A DNA stretch of 64,000 nt from Rana temporaria. Its lineage: Eukaryota > Chordata > Amphibia > Anura > Ranidae. The position numbers were made by a program, and so were the translations under genes. Positions 1 through 11,254 of this stretch are shown here, one piece after another; the stretch's first letter is position 1; each line of letters starts with the position of its first letter. Location of the stretch: positions 334,137,952 through 334,201,951 of the forward strand of contig NC_053491.1 of assembly GCF_905171775.1 (NCBI RefSeq), read 5' to 3'. The notes beneath the pieces were generated by a model, which did no database searches, had not been told where the DNA came from, and was given only the letters and a program-made list of their open reading frames with translations.

Positions 1-995
1 AGCACTACCCCCGCAGGAGCTGCTGGTTATATTTTGGATGTCCAGGGTGAAAGGAGATTCCAAAAATCTCAATGTCCACACACAATGTCCCTCTTTTCTC
101 TTTGGCTTTTATTTGGGAGAACTTTAGTAGAAAAGTAGGATGAGGGGTGGAAGGGTAGGTAGGTTCAGGTGCAAAGTAAGGAAACACTCCTGTTTCCAGC
201 AAACAGTTCTCGTCGCCACTCTAGCCAGAGTGGGTATTGCTCACCCGGATAGGTCCCTCTCACTGGCCTAGCAGCCGGGATGGCACACGGAATAAAGTAC
301 AGTCTCTGCCACAGACCTTCCTTTGTAGATGAGATTTTTAGGTCCTGGAATCGTCTGCCACATGATTTAGCACCCGGATCTCTTTAACTTTGCTTCACCA
401 GAACTTTAGATCTGACAGGCGACACTGTCAGACCTCTCGGTGTACGGTGCATCCTCTGATGAAGTTTCCAGGCCTTCCCCCAAGGCACCAGCCTCTTGCA
501 TGGTCCTCACCAGGATAGGTCCTCCCCTGGCTTCCTTCATCAAGTGGCTTCCTCCTGCAGGACAGACAGCACAGGATCACCTCTGCAGTACAGGCCCCAG
601 CCAGACAACTGGGCCCCTCAAACGAAGCTGCAACCTCGGGCCAACGTGGTCCCAGAGCTAGGATTCATAACGCGCACCCCTGGCCAGACGGACGACAGAT
701 CCCGCACCAATGGCGTCTATCCCTTAAGTACCCCTCCCCAGCATGCATAGCGGGACGACCACTCCCACTGATTTGCTGCTGAGGGGGACACTCAAAACAC
801 CATGACCTGGCTGCTGCCACCCTTGGCCTGGGGTGGTAACAACACCCCCATGCAATCAATGGTGGATACTCCCAGCACAGCCATGGCTGGAACAGAGGCT
901 AAATTGCCCTCAATCATTAAGGTCTGAGCCAAATACCAGCTCAGATCCCCACTAAATTTAAAGCAGTGCCTGTTCTTCAGGAGCAGGGCGCTACA
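1..995 (-). mobile_element. Antisense Gypsy-like LTR, cut by the window start
   Basis: Read on the minus strand, this stretch begins TGTAGCGCCCTG at 995 and ends GGGGTAGTGCT at 1, so its termini look like the inverted pair TGTAGC...GCTACA with the last three bases lying outside the window. An AATAAA polyadenylation signal (minus strand, about 105-110) sits near the 3' end, as expected for an R/U5 region. These are LTR hallmarks; the Gypsy label is inferred from the TGTAGCGCCC start. The bases just outside at 996-1030 show no polypurine tract, so the interior of the element, if any, would lie left of the window; a solo LTR is equally possible. No coding frame of note. Confidence 0.6.
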
Positions 996-1176
996 CTTGC
1001 ATAGCTTTTTATGTAGCTGTCGGGGAAAGGGTGGATCATTTAAGTGACAGCTTTGAGTCTGCTAGGGCTACTGGCAATACATCCAAGATAATGGCACCCA
1101 ACAGCAGTCACAGGCCTTTTGGATGTCTACACAAGGGAGGCTTTTACGGGTAAATAACATGTCTAAAATACATTAA

Positions 1177-1887
1177 GGGCCAAATTCCCAAAAACGTAGC
1201 CTAACTTAACTTTCAGCAGTTAAGTTACACAGGCGTTAAATTTCTACCTAAGTGCCCGATCTTCAAAGCACTTACCTAGAAATTACACGCCGTGTAACTT
1301 AAGTGCCTCCGTCGCAAGGCGGTCCTCCTCTCCGGGGGGCGATTACAATTTAAATGAGGCGCGCTCCCGCGCCGGCCGTACTGCGCATGCGTGTGACGTA
1401 ATTTTCCCGACGTGCAGCGTGCGAACGTAATTTACGCCGGGCTTTGTGGATTGCGACGGGACAATAAAGTTGCAACGGGTGAAAAAAAAAATACGCGCCG
1501 GGAAAAAAAATTCAAATTTAAAAAAAAAACACGGCGATCGAAAAAAAGGTCTGGTTTTACATGGTGTACTAACTTTCCACATTGTAAAACCAGCCCTAAT
1601 TTTGCGCAAGCAAATCGGAACTTACGCAGAAACCACAATGCTTAAAAGCTTTGTGGATCTGCTTAAGTCCTCCTTTGCATACGCAAAGCGGCATTTCAAT
1701 GAGAAATGCCCCCAGCGGCGGATGCGGTACTGCATCCTAAGATCTGACAGTGTAAGTGTCTTACAGATGTCAGATCTTCTGCCTAACTTTGGAAAAATCC
1801 TTTTGAGGATCGTTTCCAAAGTTAGGCACAGAGATACGCAGGCTGAACAGCAGTTCCGCCTGCGTATCTCTTTTGAAGATTTGGCCC
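1177..1887. mobile_element. Family B MITE (Harbinger-like), copy 1
   Basis: Terminal inverted repeats gggccaaattc (left) and gatttggccc (right), flanked on both sides by TAA (1174-1176 and 1888-1890). A 3-bp TWA duplication with a G-rich inverted end fits PIF/Harbinger-type non-autonomous elements. The interior is CpG-rich with poly-A runs near 1490-1550, and has no transposase. Other copies in this window lie at 26082, 28206, 31334, 45404 and 55334. Confidence 0.7.
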
Positions 1888-2658
1888 TAAGTGCCCATAT
1901 AATCTTATGAGAAGCTTATTGTTGAAATGAATGGTCTCTTTAAAAGTGGTAAACAGGGCTTTGTATTTATAGAGTAGACATCCTCTTCTGCAATCAGTGT
2001 TGTACATGTCCTACAGGTGGCAGCAGAACATTTTGGTTAGGATGATGACCTGGAGACCAAATGAATTTGACTGTAGAAATGAATAAATACATCAGTTTCT
2101 AATATGCATCTTAGTACATGCAAATTTATGTATATGGGTTAAAGCAGATCTTAACCTTAACTGAATGTGAATGAGGTGTGAATGACCCATATAATTTCCT
2201 TCCCCCTTTCACGCTATACCGCAGAACATAGATGCGAATCCGCCATATAAGAAAGAATAAGAACTCTGTTTTGCATTTTATACAACAGTTTTGCTACTTG
2301 AAAATGGACAAGTGTGAATAGGCCATGAATAAAAGACTTGTTTTTGCCTTTTTTAATCCCTTGTTACACCTTGCTGATGCTGATCTCATGCAGGCACTTC
2401 TTTTATACATGTCCTCAAGTAATGGCATTTAATAGAGCAGGTTTCCTAATGATGTATCATGCCTGAGTAATATGTACTGAAACAGCCAACTGTAGCCTTG
2501 ATTGGAAGCCTGTATGACAGGATGACAACACAGAAGCACAAGACAGGGTATATGTTGTCACTTTATAACAGGAAGTGTCTGAACTAAGATTTTTATGGCA
2601 GTATTACTACTTATTATTTATATAAACACTGGACATATAAAAATATTTAAAATATCTT
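1888..2658. other. Unassigned AT-rich sequence
   Basis: No open frame of interest, no terminal repeats and no recognised repeat family seen. Probably ordinary intergenic or intronic DNA. Confidence 0.4.
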
Positions 2659-2662
2659 TTAA

Positions 2663-3250
2663 CCACTAGCCGACCGCAATACGTATATATTTGTTGTGAT
2701 TTGCAAATGGTTTACTGAGATTATGGTAACCGTTTTTTTTTCTGCAGGTGGCTGGCTTTCTCGTGAAACCAGTCCGAGCGGCTCATGAGCCCTCCCTCCG
2801 CTCGCCGGTGTTTCTGAGGCCCCGTACACACGACCGGTTTTCTCGGCAGAATCCAGCAAGAAACTCGATGGGAGACGTATTCTGCCGAGAAAACCGGTCG
2901 TGTGTACACTTTTCGCCGAGAAACCCGTCGGGAAACTCGTCGAGCCAAATAGAGAGCATGTTCTCTATTTCCTCTTTGGGCAATGGGAAAATTTGGCTTG
3001 ACGAGTTTTCTGACAGCCGAACAAGGAACTCGACGAGCAAAACGATGTGTTTTGCCCGTCGAGTTTCTCGGTTGTGTGTACGGGGCCTCAGACTTACCGT
3101 TTCCACAGGTTCGCCAAGAAAAACAATCCGACGGTGCGGCTGGCTGCTACCTTAGGTGATCAAAGAGTTAACACTCCTTGATCAACTCTATGACCTTGGA
3201 GGACCGGAGCGACGTCATAATGTCACGTCCAGTCCAGGCTGGAAGAAAAT
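2663..3250. mobile_element. TTAA-flanked element fragment (family C-like), split by a family A MITE
   Basis: The left end reads TTAA then ccactagccgaccgc, which resembles the ccactt... end of the TTAA element at 19738. The sequence resumes after the family A insertion at 2818-3087. The right terminus is not clear and is placed near 3250 by change in composition. The piggyBac-like assignment rests only on the TTAA flank. Confidence 0.4.
2818..3087. mobile_element. Family A MITE, copy 1
   Basis: Ends ggccccgtacacacgacc and ggtcgtgtgtacggggcc-type inverted repeats; the inner sequence is itself built of repeated inverted blocks around gccgagaaa. Flanked by TGA on the left and TCA on the right, which is not a direct duplication. 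Family A copies elsewhere mostly carry TTA or TAA flanks, so these bases may belong to the terminal repeat. Non-coding, Harbinger-like by inference. Confidence 0.7.
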
Positions 3251-3734
3251 AATTTAAAACAGACTTTAATTTTTTCAACTTTCTATCTTTTAAATCTTCT
3301 GCTCTTGTTGTTTTAACTTTGGATAGTAAAACATTTTTTTTTCTGCCAGTAAATACCTCATACAGCCCACTTCCTGTTTCTTGTCTGGTCATTATCCTAG
3401 GCTTATGACATCACGCACAGCTCACTCTCTCACTCTCGTGAGAGTTTGCCAGGAAGGGAGGGGGTGTAAGTCATACGAGGGCCAATCAGAGCTGCAGAGC
3501 TGGAGGTGTGCCTCTGTGTGTCTGTGTAAATCCAGGAAGTGAACAGGCAGCAGCTTCAGCTGCCCACAGATAAAATTATTGCAGCCAGACTCAGTGGAGG
3601 GAGATTTCTGCAACATATTTGGCAAATACAGAATGACAGTATATATAAAATAATACGCAAAGTGGTTGGAGGGAAGCTTCAGAATGGCAAAGATGTTTTT
3701 ATTGCAAATTATGTGAGCAGACTGTAGTTCCTCT
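3251..3734 (-). repeat. Dispersed-repeat-like segment ending at TTAA
   Basis: The right end, read on the minus strand, is TTAA followed by agaggaactacag, the style of a TTAA-type MITE terminus; the TTAA is at 3735-3738 and is shared with the next element. A matching left end was not found, so this may be a truncated copy. Confidence 0.35.
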
Positions 3735-3738
3735 TTAA

Positions 3739-5240
3739 CCCCTTCAGCCTATTTTTCCAAAAAAAATGTTGCTAGAAATTTACTTAGAACTCCCAAACAT
3801 TATATATATTCTACCACCCTAGAGAATAAAATGGCGGTCGTTGCAATACTTTTTGTCACACCCTATTTGTGCAGCGGTCTTACAAGCGCACTTGTTTTAG
3901 AAAAAAACACTTTTTTAAATTAAAATATAAGGCTACGGACATTGATCTGGGCCAACACAAGGGCTTCTTTGTTGAGGTAGGGGTGCACCACCCTTTCTTC
4001 TTCTCTTTCCCTTTTTTTCTTTTTTCTCTCTCTTCTTCTTGGGACAGCAGACGGGAAATAACCCTTAATACTTTAAAATAAATAAAACGACAGCAGACAA
4101 CTGTTGGATGTTAAAGGCCGCGGTTGTTTAATATTGGTTTCAAATTATTGTTAATAAATACTTTCAACAAATTTTCATAAATAAATAAGCATTCAAATAA
4201 GCCTTAAAGCTAGCCTAGCCACTACGGCTCAGGCTGCCAATACAATTACCCAGCTTCAAACCAAAACAATAGCATAAGCTAATAAATAATAATAATATTA
4301 TTTATAAATATCATAATTTAAATAAATATGATATAAAATAAAGCTAGTCCCCCTTTGTTATAAAATCCTTTTTTTTTTCTTTTTTTTTCTTTTTTTTTAT
4401 AAAAAACAAAGGTGACACTACCACATACCAAACACAGCGACAAAATATTATATATAAAAAAAAAAGGGGTGGGAAAGAACACCACAGCTCCTAAGTCTTC
4501 TGAGGCGAATGAGTCTGAGCTAGCGGAACCCCGGCTTAAATAGCCCAAAACTGGGCTGGTTCCGACTAGTTCAAACTGGGTTTTCCCGGGCTTTCTACCC
4601 CAGCACCTAAGGTTATCTGTAGGGCAATGAGCCCGCCAAATTCCCCCACAGTGAGAGGTCATTTATAGGGCAAATAAGCCCGCCAAATTCCCCTGGGGAA
4701 CCTAAACCTGTTTAACCCGTCGCTTTCCCATGAGGAAAAGGGGGGCTAGAAACTGCCTTCCCCCTTTTCCTGTCATTCTTTCGTTCCTTTTCTTTGTTTT
4801 TCTATTGTTACTTTTTTTTGTTTTTTTATTTAATCAGCTATTGTTTGTTATTGTTGCTGGCCCCTTGGGTCTAGTCAGTGCTCCAGCTAGGCGGCCCTGA
4901 GTTGGGTCTGAATTTGATCTTGTTGGGAGATAGATGTAGTAGGAGCACCCAAGGCAATAAGATGTGCTAGCGTTATGTTTGTATTCGCAATAACTTGTAT
5001 TTGTATGTTTGTTCTCCTGACAATGACGAATGTTATCTTCCTCCCCCCTCCTTTTTTTTTTGTATACCCTTTTTATTTGTAAACTTTAATAAAAATATTG
5101 GAAACGAAAATATAAGGCTACGGTAAAGTTAGCCCATTTTTTTTTTATATTGTGAAAGATGATCTTATACCGATTAAATTGATACCCAACATGTCACGCT
5201 TCAAAATTGCACCCGCTCGTGGAATGGCGTCAGACTTTTA
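3739..5240 (+). mobile_element. TTAA-type element C2, split by a LINE 3' end
   Basis: Starts at TTAA (3735-3738). Its inner blocks (attctctagg boundary, 'cagcggtcttacaagcgcac', and 'acccaacatgtcac' after the insertion) reappear in reverse orientation inside the hAT at 40353-41183, which shows that 3939-5106 is foreign to it. Removing that insert rejoins the two halves in the same order as in the 40-kb copy. No coding capacity seen. The right end near 5240 is approximate. Confidence 0.5.
3939..5106 (+). mobile_element. LINE 3' fragment with a 17-bp TSD
   Basis: The insert is bracketed by a perfect 17-bp direct repeat, aaaatataaggctacgg, at 3922-3938 and 5107-5123. Long duplications of this size are produced by target-primed reverse transcription. 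The 3' end carries 'ctttaataaaaatattgg', like the AATAAA-type tail of L1/Tx1-group LINEs, just before the right repeat. The body is T-rich 3'-UTR-like sequence without an ORF, so the copy is 5'-truncated; the middle (about 4080-4700) looks different and may be another insertion. The Tx1 label is an inference from the tail. Confidence 0.7.
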
Positions 5241-5261
5241 CCCTTAAAACCCGAGGGACCC

Positions 5262-5368
5262 CAGAAGATGGTGTTCGGGTGAAAACGAGCTGCACAGTGG
5301 AGGTAAGTATGATATGTTTGTTATTTAAAAAAAACAAAACAAAAAAAACCTGATCCTTTAGTATCACT
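5262..5368 (-). mobile_element. Family F TTAA MITE, terminal fragment
   Basis: Minus-strand sequence TTAA, agtgatactaaagg, a homopolymer block, then aacatatcatacttacctcc. The same order occurs at 24953 and, degraded, at 46568. Only about 107 bp remain; the other end is missing. TTAA lies at 5369-5372. Confidence 0.55.
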
Positions 5369-5372
5369 TTAA

Positions 5373-6265
5373 GCTTTACGTTAGAGTTCTCCCTAAGTCT
5401 GTGATCATACATGCCGTCAATTTGTGACATTGATTGAGCACATATAACTGGCCAGACATGGGAATGGGATCAGCCTTGCCAGAAGGGCATGTCAGCGGGT
5501 TTAGGGAGTGAACGGATTTCCCTGGAATGGACGTAGCATTTTTTTCCATCTTAAACCTTATAAATCAGCTTCAAAGATTTTCCCAGAGTTCCAGGAAGGA
5601 AATAAAGTCATTAGTGAAGTCTGATTTTTTTTTTTTGTGAAATGACTAAATAACTTGGAGGAGAATTGCCAGTAATTCAAGTCAGCGTGCACTTTTGACA
5701 CAGCTGCAGTATTCATTTTACATTTTATTAGGAACATTTTTATTTTTAGTTCAAAGCATATTTTGCCATTTAATGTAGCTCACTAGTCAGGCACTACTTC
5801 ATTGCTCACACATATCGGGTTCACTTTGTTATGTTTTATAGATAACAAGCTTTTCCCATGATAAAAAGCAGTGGACATAGAGTCCTTACAGTCTGTACCG
5901 CTGAACTGGGGCTTAAACTGACACAGAAGCGCAGGGGGAGCCTGGAAGTCGGGATAGATAAGGGGCCCTCTGTGCCACAGCTGATCCTTCAAACTTCTCT
6001 GCAGAGGGAATAAGAAAAATTTGAGCTTCATCAAGAAGAACATGAAGCACACTGGGATCTATTTAAAAAAACTCATTGGACAAATGTCACAAGCATTCAC
6101 CCAGCTGTCACAAATTCTGACAGTTGCTTTGCTTATTACAATGATTTCTTGTGATCATCAGCTCTATCTAGTGGCTATTTTCCTGGTTAAGGCATTTCAG
6201 CAAAAATACTGTATTTTGGCCACTAGACTGAAATCGACGTATTAAGCACAATACAGTCAGAATTC
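5373..6265. other. Unassigned sequence
   Basis: No terminal repeats, tandem repeats or convincing reading frames seen apart from short AT-rich runs. Confidence 0.4.
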
Positions 6266-6546
6266 ATAAAAACTAGGGGTGTAACGGATCGTCACCGATC
6301 CGTGATCCGAACGGGCCACCCCGTTCGGATCGGCACACCCCGCGATCCGCGGAGCGCTCCGGAGCCTAGGCCTAGGAAAGTCCCCGGCTTCGGCCTAGCT
6401 CCGGAGCGGCGGCCAGTCTGCTTGCCAGAGCCCAGCGTGACACGCCTCCCCGGGGAGGCGTGTCACGCTGTGCACTGGGCTCTAGCAAGCTGAATGGGAA
6501 TGTTAGCAGTGAAGCACTGGTGTGAGAGGAGGGGGGGGAAAGGGGG

Positions 6547-6644
6547 AAAAAAGAGCACAATAGCAATTCACAGGGGTGGATTAAAGAGGAAGCAGGTGAG
6601 GCTGTTTGGGACTTAAAGTACAATCTTGATGTTTTTACAGCAAA

Positions 6645-6704
<60 letters not shown>

Positions 6705-6797
6705 TGTAAAAACATCAAGATTGTACTTTAAGTCCCAAACAGCCTCACCTGCTTCCTCTTTAATCCACCCCTGTGAATTGCTATTGTGCTCTTTTTT
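6547..6797. repeat. Perfect inverted repeat, arms about 98 bp, with an (A)n(AT)n centre
   Basis: Left arm 6547-6644 and right arm 6699-6797 are exact reverse complements as far as I can read them. The spacer is a poly-A run followed by about 40 bases of alternating AT. Perfect identity means the structure is recent, maintained by conversion, or an artefact of sequencing or assembly. Confidence 0.85.
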
Positions 6798-6867
6798 CGG
6801 ATCAGCAAAAAAAAAAAAAAAAAAAGGTTCCTTTTTTTAATTGGTCCAAAAAAAAAATATATTATTT

Positions 6868-6979
<112 letters not shown>

Positions 6980-7110
6980 TTGGACCAATGAAAAAACGGA
7001 CCCTTTTTTTTTTTTTTTTGCTGATCCGAAAATGATCCGATCCGTGACTCCTGATCCGAGGATCGATCCGATCCGTGAGTTTTTTGATCCGTTGCACCCC
7101 TAATAAAAAC

Positions 7111-7351
7111 TAGGGGAATACTTATAAGATTGGGCTAGCATTTTTTTTTTAAATAGACCCCAGTGTATTTTTTGAGAAAAGGAGGGGGGGCTGCAGGCAG
7201 AAGCCCTAAAAATCAATATGCAGCTGCAGCCCGAAAGCTACAGACAACATGCAGCCAATCACAGTTCATCCAGGAAGTGCATTGCGCAATTTGAGAAATG
7301 ATTAAGCACTTTGTGTGAAACGCATTTGCTGAACAATGTGAAGATCCTTTG
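7111..7351. other. Unassigned, with a possible Penelope-type motif
   Basis: Mostly unrecognised. At 7300-7326 the order 'tgattaagcact' then 'gtgtgaaacgcat' resembles the conserved 3'-region motif seen near Penelope-like copies elsewhere in this window (12979, 33420, 44715). Weak evidence. Confidence 0.25.
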
Positions 7352-8164
7352 TGTAATGGTATGGCCCGTGATACCCAGAGACTTTTGAAGGATGCGGGGG
7401 ACTCCTCTGCCAGCTTCACCAATGACTCTTGTGTCTAGGGTCATCCTATGTCCAAAAGGGGCATAGGATGACTGAGAAATGATATCTCGGTTTACATGAG
7501 ATGGGACAGTAATGATAATTCATGTACTGCAGGATATCTTGAAATATTACAAGTTGTTCATTCTGAACCCAACAGGTCAATAGGAGAGTGACTCATTCAA
7601 TGTGGAACATAGACTGTTGAGGTGCTAATTACGTCTACCTGGCTGTAGTGTTAAAACTTGCTGTGATTGCATTCTATTGTCTATTGTGCTGATTAAGTCT
7701 GCCTCTCAAGAACCTTTTCATTGTGTGAAGTTCTATTGATGATAATATGTGTTGTGACTTAGCACCCTCTAAAGGTCAGACATCTGACTTATGTTTACTA
7801 AAGGAATGTGTATTGTGTAGCAGGTGAGAATAGCTTATCGCGGAGTCGGAATGTCTGGGTAAATAACTAGTAATTAGCTCATGTAGATTATCTGAATGTC
7901 ATTATCTAAAGAAATGTGTATTGAGCACCCATTGTGTCATGTTGTGGGTGGAGTTGATTCATTGTTCACTCTTGGTTTCTACTGTATAAAGCCTGAGTTT
8001 TACCATTAAAAGATCCAATCTGTTTGGAACCAGAGAACAGAGCCGTGTCTCGTTATTCTGGGGGAAATCCAATGGGTCCTGTCTGCTGGATTGTGGAGTG
8101 TCGGAAGCTGTCTTGGGTTGGTGGAATGGAATATCGTAAACGGCGTTAACCCCTGACCGTTACA
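7352..8164 (+). mobile_element. Retroviral-type LTR, copy 1 (sense)
   Basis: Begins TGTAATGGTATGG and ends TGACCGTTACA, an inverted TG...CA pair. A TATAAA box lies at 7985 and an ATTAAA polyadenylation-type signal near 8005. The sequence matches, in reverse, the LTR at 11791-12707 along most of its length (for example 'cagagacttttgaaggatg' and 'ctacaggatatctt'-like blocks). No TSD was found: the outer bases are ctttg on the left and cctca on the right. So this copy may be recombinant or its ends may have been altered. No internal retroviral genes are present. Confidence 0.75.
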
Positions 8165-8378
8165 CCTCATGTGTCATGTTTTTTAAACCTTTGACTCTAC
8201 AATAAACCAACAAATTTTTCTTTATCTCTGGATGTGCCACTTTTTCTCTTTGTTGCATGGATTTTCCAGGTTGCGGACCTCGGCAGCCACCCAGTCTTGT
8301 TACCACAGTAGTATCGAGATCTTTAATTTGTAGACAGCCTTGGAGCCTTGGAGCTCAATATACACCTAATACACACTT
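8165..8378. other. Unassigned sequence
   Basis: No repeat ends or frames recognised between the LTR and the retroinsertion. Confidence 0.35.
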
Positions 8379-8394
8379 TGAAAAAAGGTCTTCT

Positions 8395-8735
8395 TTTTTT
8401 TTGTAATTCCTTTATTTACCAAGTTAAGTTACAAGTCGCAGTCAAAAATAACAAGATATACAATATCTCAATCAAGAAACAGATAAATACACTTAGGTCA
8501 AAACAGAATACAGCATACCCAGCATTGCATAAAATTTGCGACCATAACGACCATTGCATTTGTGAAGATAATATTCAGCGCAACGAGCTAGGATGAACAT
8601 CGTACATTAATAGAAAAGACCATTGTGCATACTCTGTATTGCATAAAACAGTAAAATAAACTGATAGCGAATGCATGGGAAGACAAAGTAACCTAGATTT
8701 GGACTTTTCAATCAATTTAGAGGGAGATAAAACTC
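8395..8735 (-). mobile_element. Short antisense retroinsertion with a 16-bp TSD
   Basis: Flanked by the direct repeat tgaaaaaaggtcttct at 8379-8394 and 8736-8751. On the minus strand it ends ggtaaataaaggaattac followed by a poly-A run, that is, a polyadenylation signal and an A tail right at the repeat. This is the layout of an L1-mobilised or L1-type 5'-truncated copy. The source transcript was not recognised; it could be a processed RNA or a LINE tail. Confidence 0.8.
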
Positions 8736-9181
8736 TGAAAAAAGGTCTTCTAAAAAAACGTTTGCAGATTATCACACTGGAAGAAACACCATTAAAGATC
8801 CAGTCATCTTCTTGTATAGTTATAGTACACACAGTACATTGTTTTCCATCTCAATCTGTGATGCCGTGATAGAGGGGTACTTTTAGACCCTCTAAACTAG
8901 GGCTGTTACTGATTACAATTTTCGTGTTTGATTAATCGATTTTTTTAAAATCGATTAATCGACTAATTTCGATTAATTATAATGCACATACAGATCCAAC
9001 TACTTTTAGCTGATCTCCTTGCAGGCTGATTCCCAGTGCAGCTACCAACCACTGGAAAAATGGATACCAGGATACAAAAAAACACACAAAGGAACACTCG
9101 ATGGAAATAGCATTAAAACTTTTATAGTCTTCAAGTAGGTAACAAAATAAATATTACACGGGAGATAAAATCGATGTAGCT

Positions 9182-10168
9182 GAGTCTAGATTGGTGACAA
9201 AAAATCATTTTAAGATGGTGGATAGGAATGGATACATCCCATTAAATAGCTGCCACCATAGGTTGTGGCTGTGTAACATACCTCGTGGCCAATTTGTAAG
9301 ATTGCGAAGAAACTGCACTAGGGAATCGGATTTCCTGGTGCAGTCTCGCGAGCTGGCCACTAGGTTTGTTGCTAAGGGATACTCCAAACCTTTGATTGAG
9401 CAAGAAATAGAGAAAATCAGGATTGCAGATAGAAATTTGATGATACAAGATAATCCTCCCAAAGATGATCTAGTGAACAATAATTTCAAGATGCTATTGG
9501 ATTTTAATGTCCAACACAAAGCATTTGAAAAAATTGTTGCCAAATATTGGCCGATACTAAGGGGAGATTCAATTCTTGGCCCTGCGCTTCCTGAGAGGCC
9601 TCAGTTTATCTATAAAAAAGCACCGTCTTTGAGAGATAGATTGGCCCCTGGAGTCACTGACCCTCCTGTTATTCCTCGTCCCAGGCTCTTTAATTTTTTG
9701 TCAGGGTTCTATGCCTGTGGCAGATGTGCCACATGCAAACATGCAAACCTGAACATTAAAAAACGTAAAACTTTTACTTCTAATGTAACCCACGTAGAAT
9801 ATCCGATAAAGCAGCTAATCACCTGTGCCACAGAGGGTGTAGTATATATGCTCGAGTGTGACTGCGGGTTACAATATATAGGGCGCACCTCACGTGAGCT
9901 GCACGTGAGAGTGGGCGAGCATGTGAGCAACATTAAACGTGGCATTAAGACCCATAGTGTATCTAAACACTTTAGAGACCATCATCAAAGAGACCCCAAA
10001 TGCCTCAAATTCTGGGGTATAGAGAAGGTCTCTAGACACTGGAGAGGGGGTCACTACATTCGACAATTAAGTCGTCGTGAATCCTATTGGATCTATGAGA
10101 TGAAGGTTTCAGTGCCGTTGGGATTAAACGTTGAGTTTGATCTCAACTGTTTTATATCTAATCGTTGA
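9182..10168 (+). CDS. Penelope-like ORF, C-terminal part (RT thumb region plus GIY-YIG endonuclease)
   Basis: The product of a complete Penelope ORF is a reverse transcriptase fused to a GIY-YIG nuclease that nicks DNA for integration. Here the RT fingers and palm are absent. Counting from codon 9191, residues 1-60 match the region after the palm (GYIPLNSCHHRLWL, NIPRGQF, RLRRNCT). A cysteine cluster CGRCATCKH lies at 176-184. The GIY-YIG core is at 217-231 (VVYML...YIG) with a following arginine and helix to about 250, and a candidate catalytic Glu at about 297 (RRESYWIYEM). It ends at a stop at 10166-10168. There is no ATG at the start: 9191 is TTG and the frame runs back to the insertion junction, which shows 5' truncation. 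It is not expected to be expressed as an active enzyme. Confidence 0.85.
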   Translation, partial: ESRLVTKNHFKMVDRNGYIPLNSCHHRLWLCNIPRGQFVRLRRNCTRESDFLVQSRELATRFVAKGYSKPLIEQEIEKIRIADRNLMIQDNPPKDDLVNNNFKMLLDFNVQHKAFEKIVAKYWPILRGDSILGPALPERPQFIYKKAPSLRDRLAPGVTDPPVIPRPRLFNFLSGFYACGRCATCKHANLNIKKRKTFTSNVTHVEYPIKQLITCATEGVVYMLECDCGLQYIGRTSRELHVRVGEHVSNIKRGIKTHSVSKHFRDHHQRDPKCLKFWGIEKVSRHWRGGHYIRQLSRRESYWIYEMKVSVPLGLNVEFDLNCFISNR

Positions 10169-11254
10169 GAAATTTATTGGGGATTTTTATATATTTTTAT
10201 ATATATAATTTTTATTTTTATATATAAATTTTAAATAATATATCTGTATTTTATTTTAAATGTTTTTATTGAATTATTTAATTACTGCTTGGTTCTTATG
10301 ATGATGATCATGTGATAATTGAGGTCTGGAAGAGGTAAAGGCGGCTGACGTCTAATTTATATTATTTATTCGTTTGTTTTTAATTTTATATTGCCTGGCT
10401 GATGTACATTAGGATTTATTATCCTTTGTCTGGTGTTTTTTTCTTTAAACACTAGATGGCGCCAGCCTTAGGCTAATTGTATTGTAACTTTTTGGCCCTT
10501 AAATAAATATTTTATCTATCTTGTACTCTGCTTTGTGGACACAAGATGGCGCTGGCTAACTAGTCCCTGTGAATGTTGCTATGGCAACCACATGGTATAT
10601 ATTGCGCTGCGGGACGTCCACGGAGATCCCCGCCCCACGCTGATGAAGTCCCGCCCACTTTGGGACGTAACGCGTACGAGGGGGAGGAGCTACGTCGACG
10701 TCATCCGCGTTTGCCTCACAGAGACCCAACAAGCTGTGTACATTGATCCGGACGTTCGTTCCGGTAACTGCTGTTATACCTGCACACGGTCTATGAGTGC
10801 AGGACTATGTGAGTTTTTTATCATATACTTTTAAATTTCATTAAACGTTTTAAGCAGTTAGCACTTAGAATTGTCCTTCTTACTCCTTTTCGGTCCATGT
10901 TATTGCTGTATGGGAGAGTGTTGCCTTGCTTATTGCCCGCTGGTGCCATCTGGTGGATTCTTTGGAATTGAACCCATGTAAAGCTGATTACCTATCTCTG
11001 GAGATTTTGCTTCTTGCCTTTTGACCTAGCCACAGGTCGAAGTATTGAGGTGAGAGGCCACCCTTTACTCTTGGTGGAGGTTAACCCTTTCCTGTGGGTC
11101 ACGGATCTGTTGAAGATTATTGCACTTCTGATCACCATTGATTTTTTGGAGCACTTTTATCACTTTGCACTTTATGGACTTTACCAAATTGATTTATTGA
11201 TTTATTATTGTATTTATTTATTGTATTATTTGCGCTGCACTATTTTTTCTATAT
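9182..11254 (+). mobile_element. 5'-truncated Penelope-like element
   Basis: Bounded by a 9-bp direct repeat GATGTAGCT (9173-9181 and 11255-11263) inside the hAT. It contains the C-terminal part of a Penelope ORF, then about 1.1 kb of AT-rich and then GC-rich 3' sequence with 'gatgaagtcccgcc' and 'gtaacgcgtacgag', like the conserved region seen downstream of Penelope ORFs. The coding frame is open from the first base of the insert, so the element was truncated within its ORF. Confidence 0.8.

Noticed and set aside
9191..9216. A true start codon for the Penelope-like ORF at 9191
   Set aside because: The codon is TTG and the frame is open back to the junction at 9182; the ORF is truncated.
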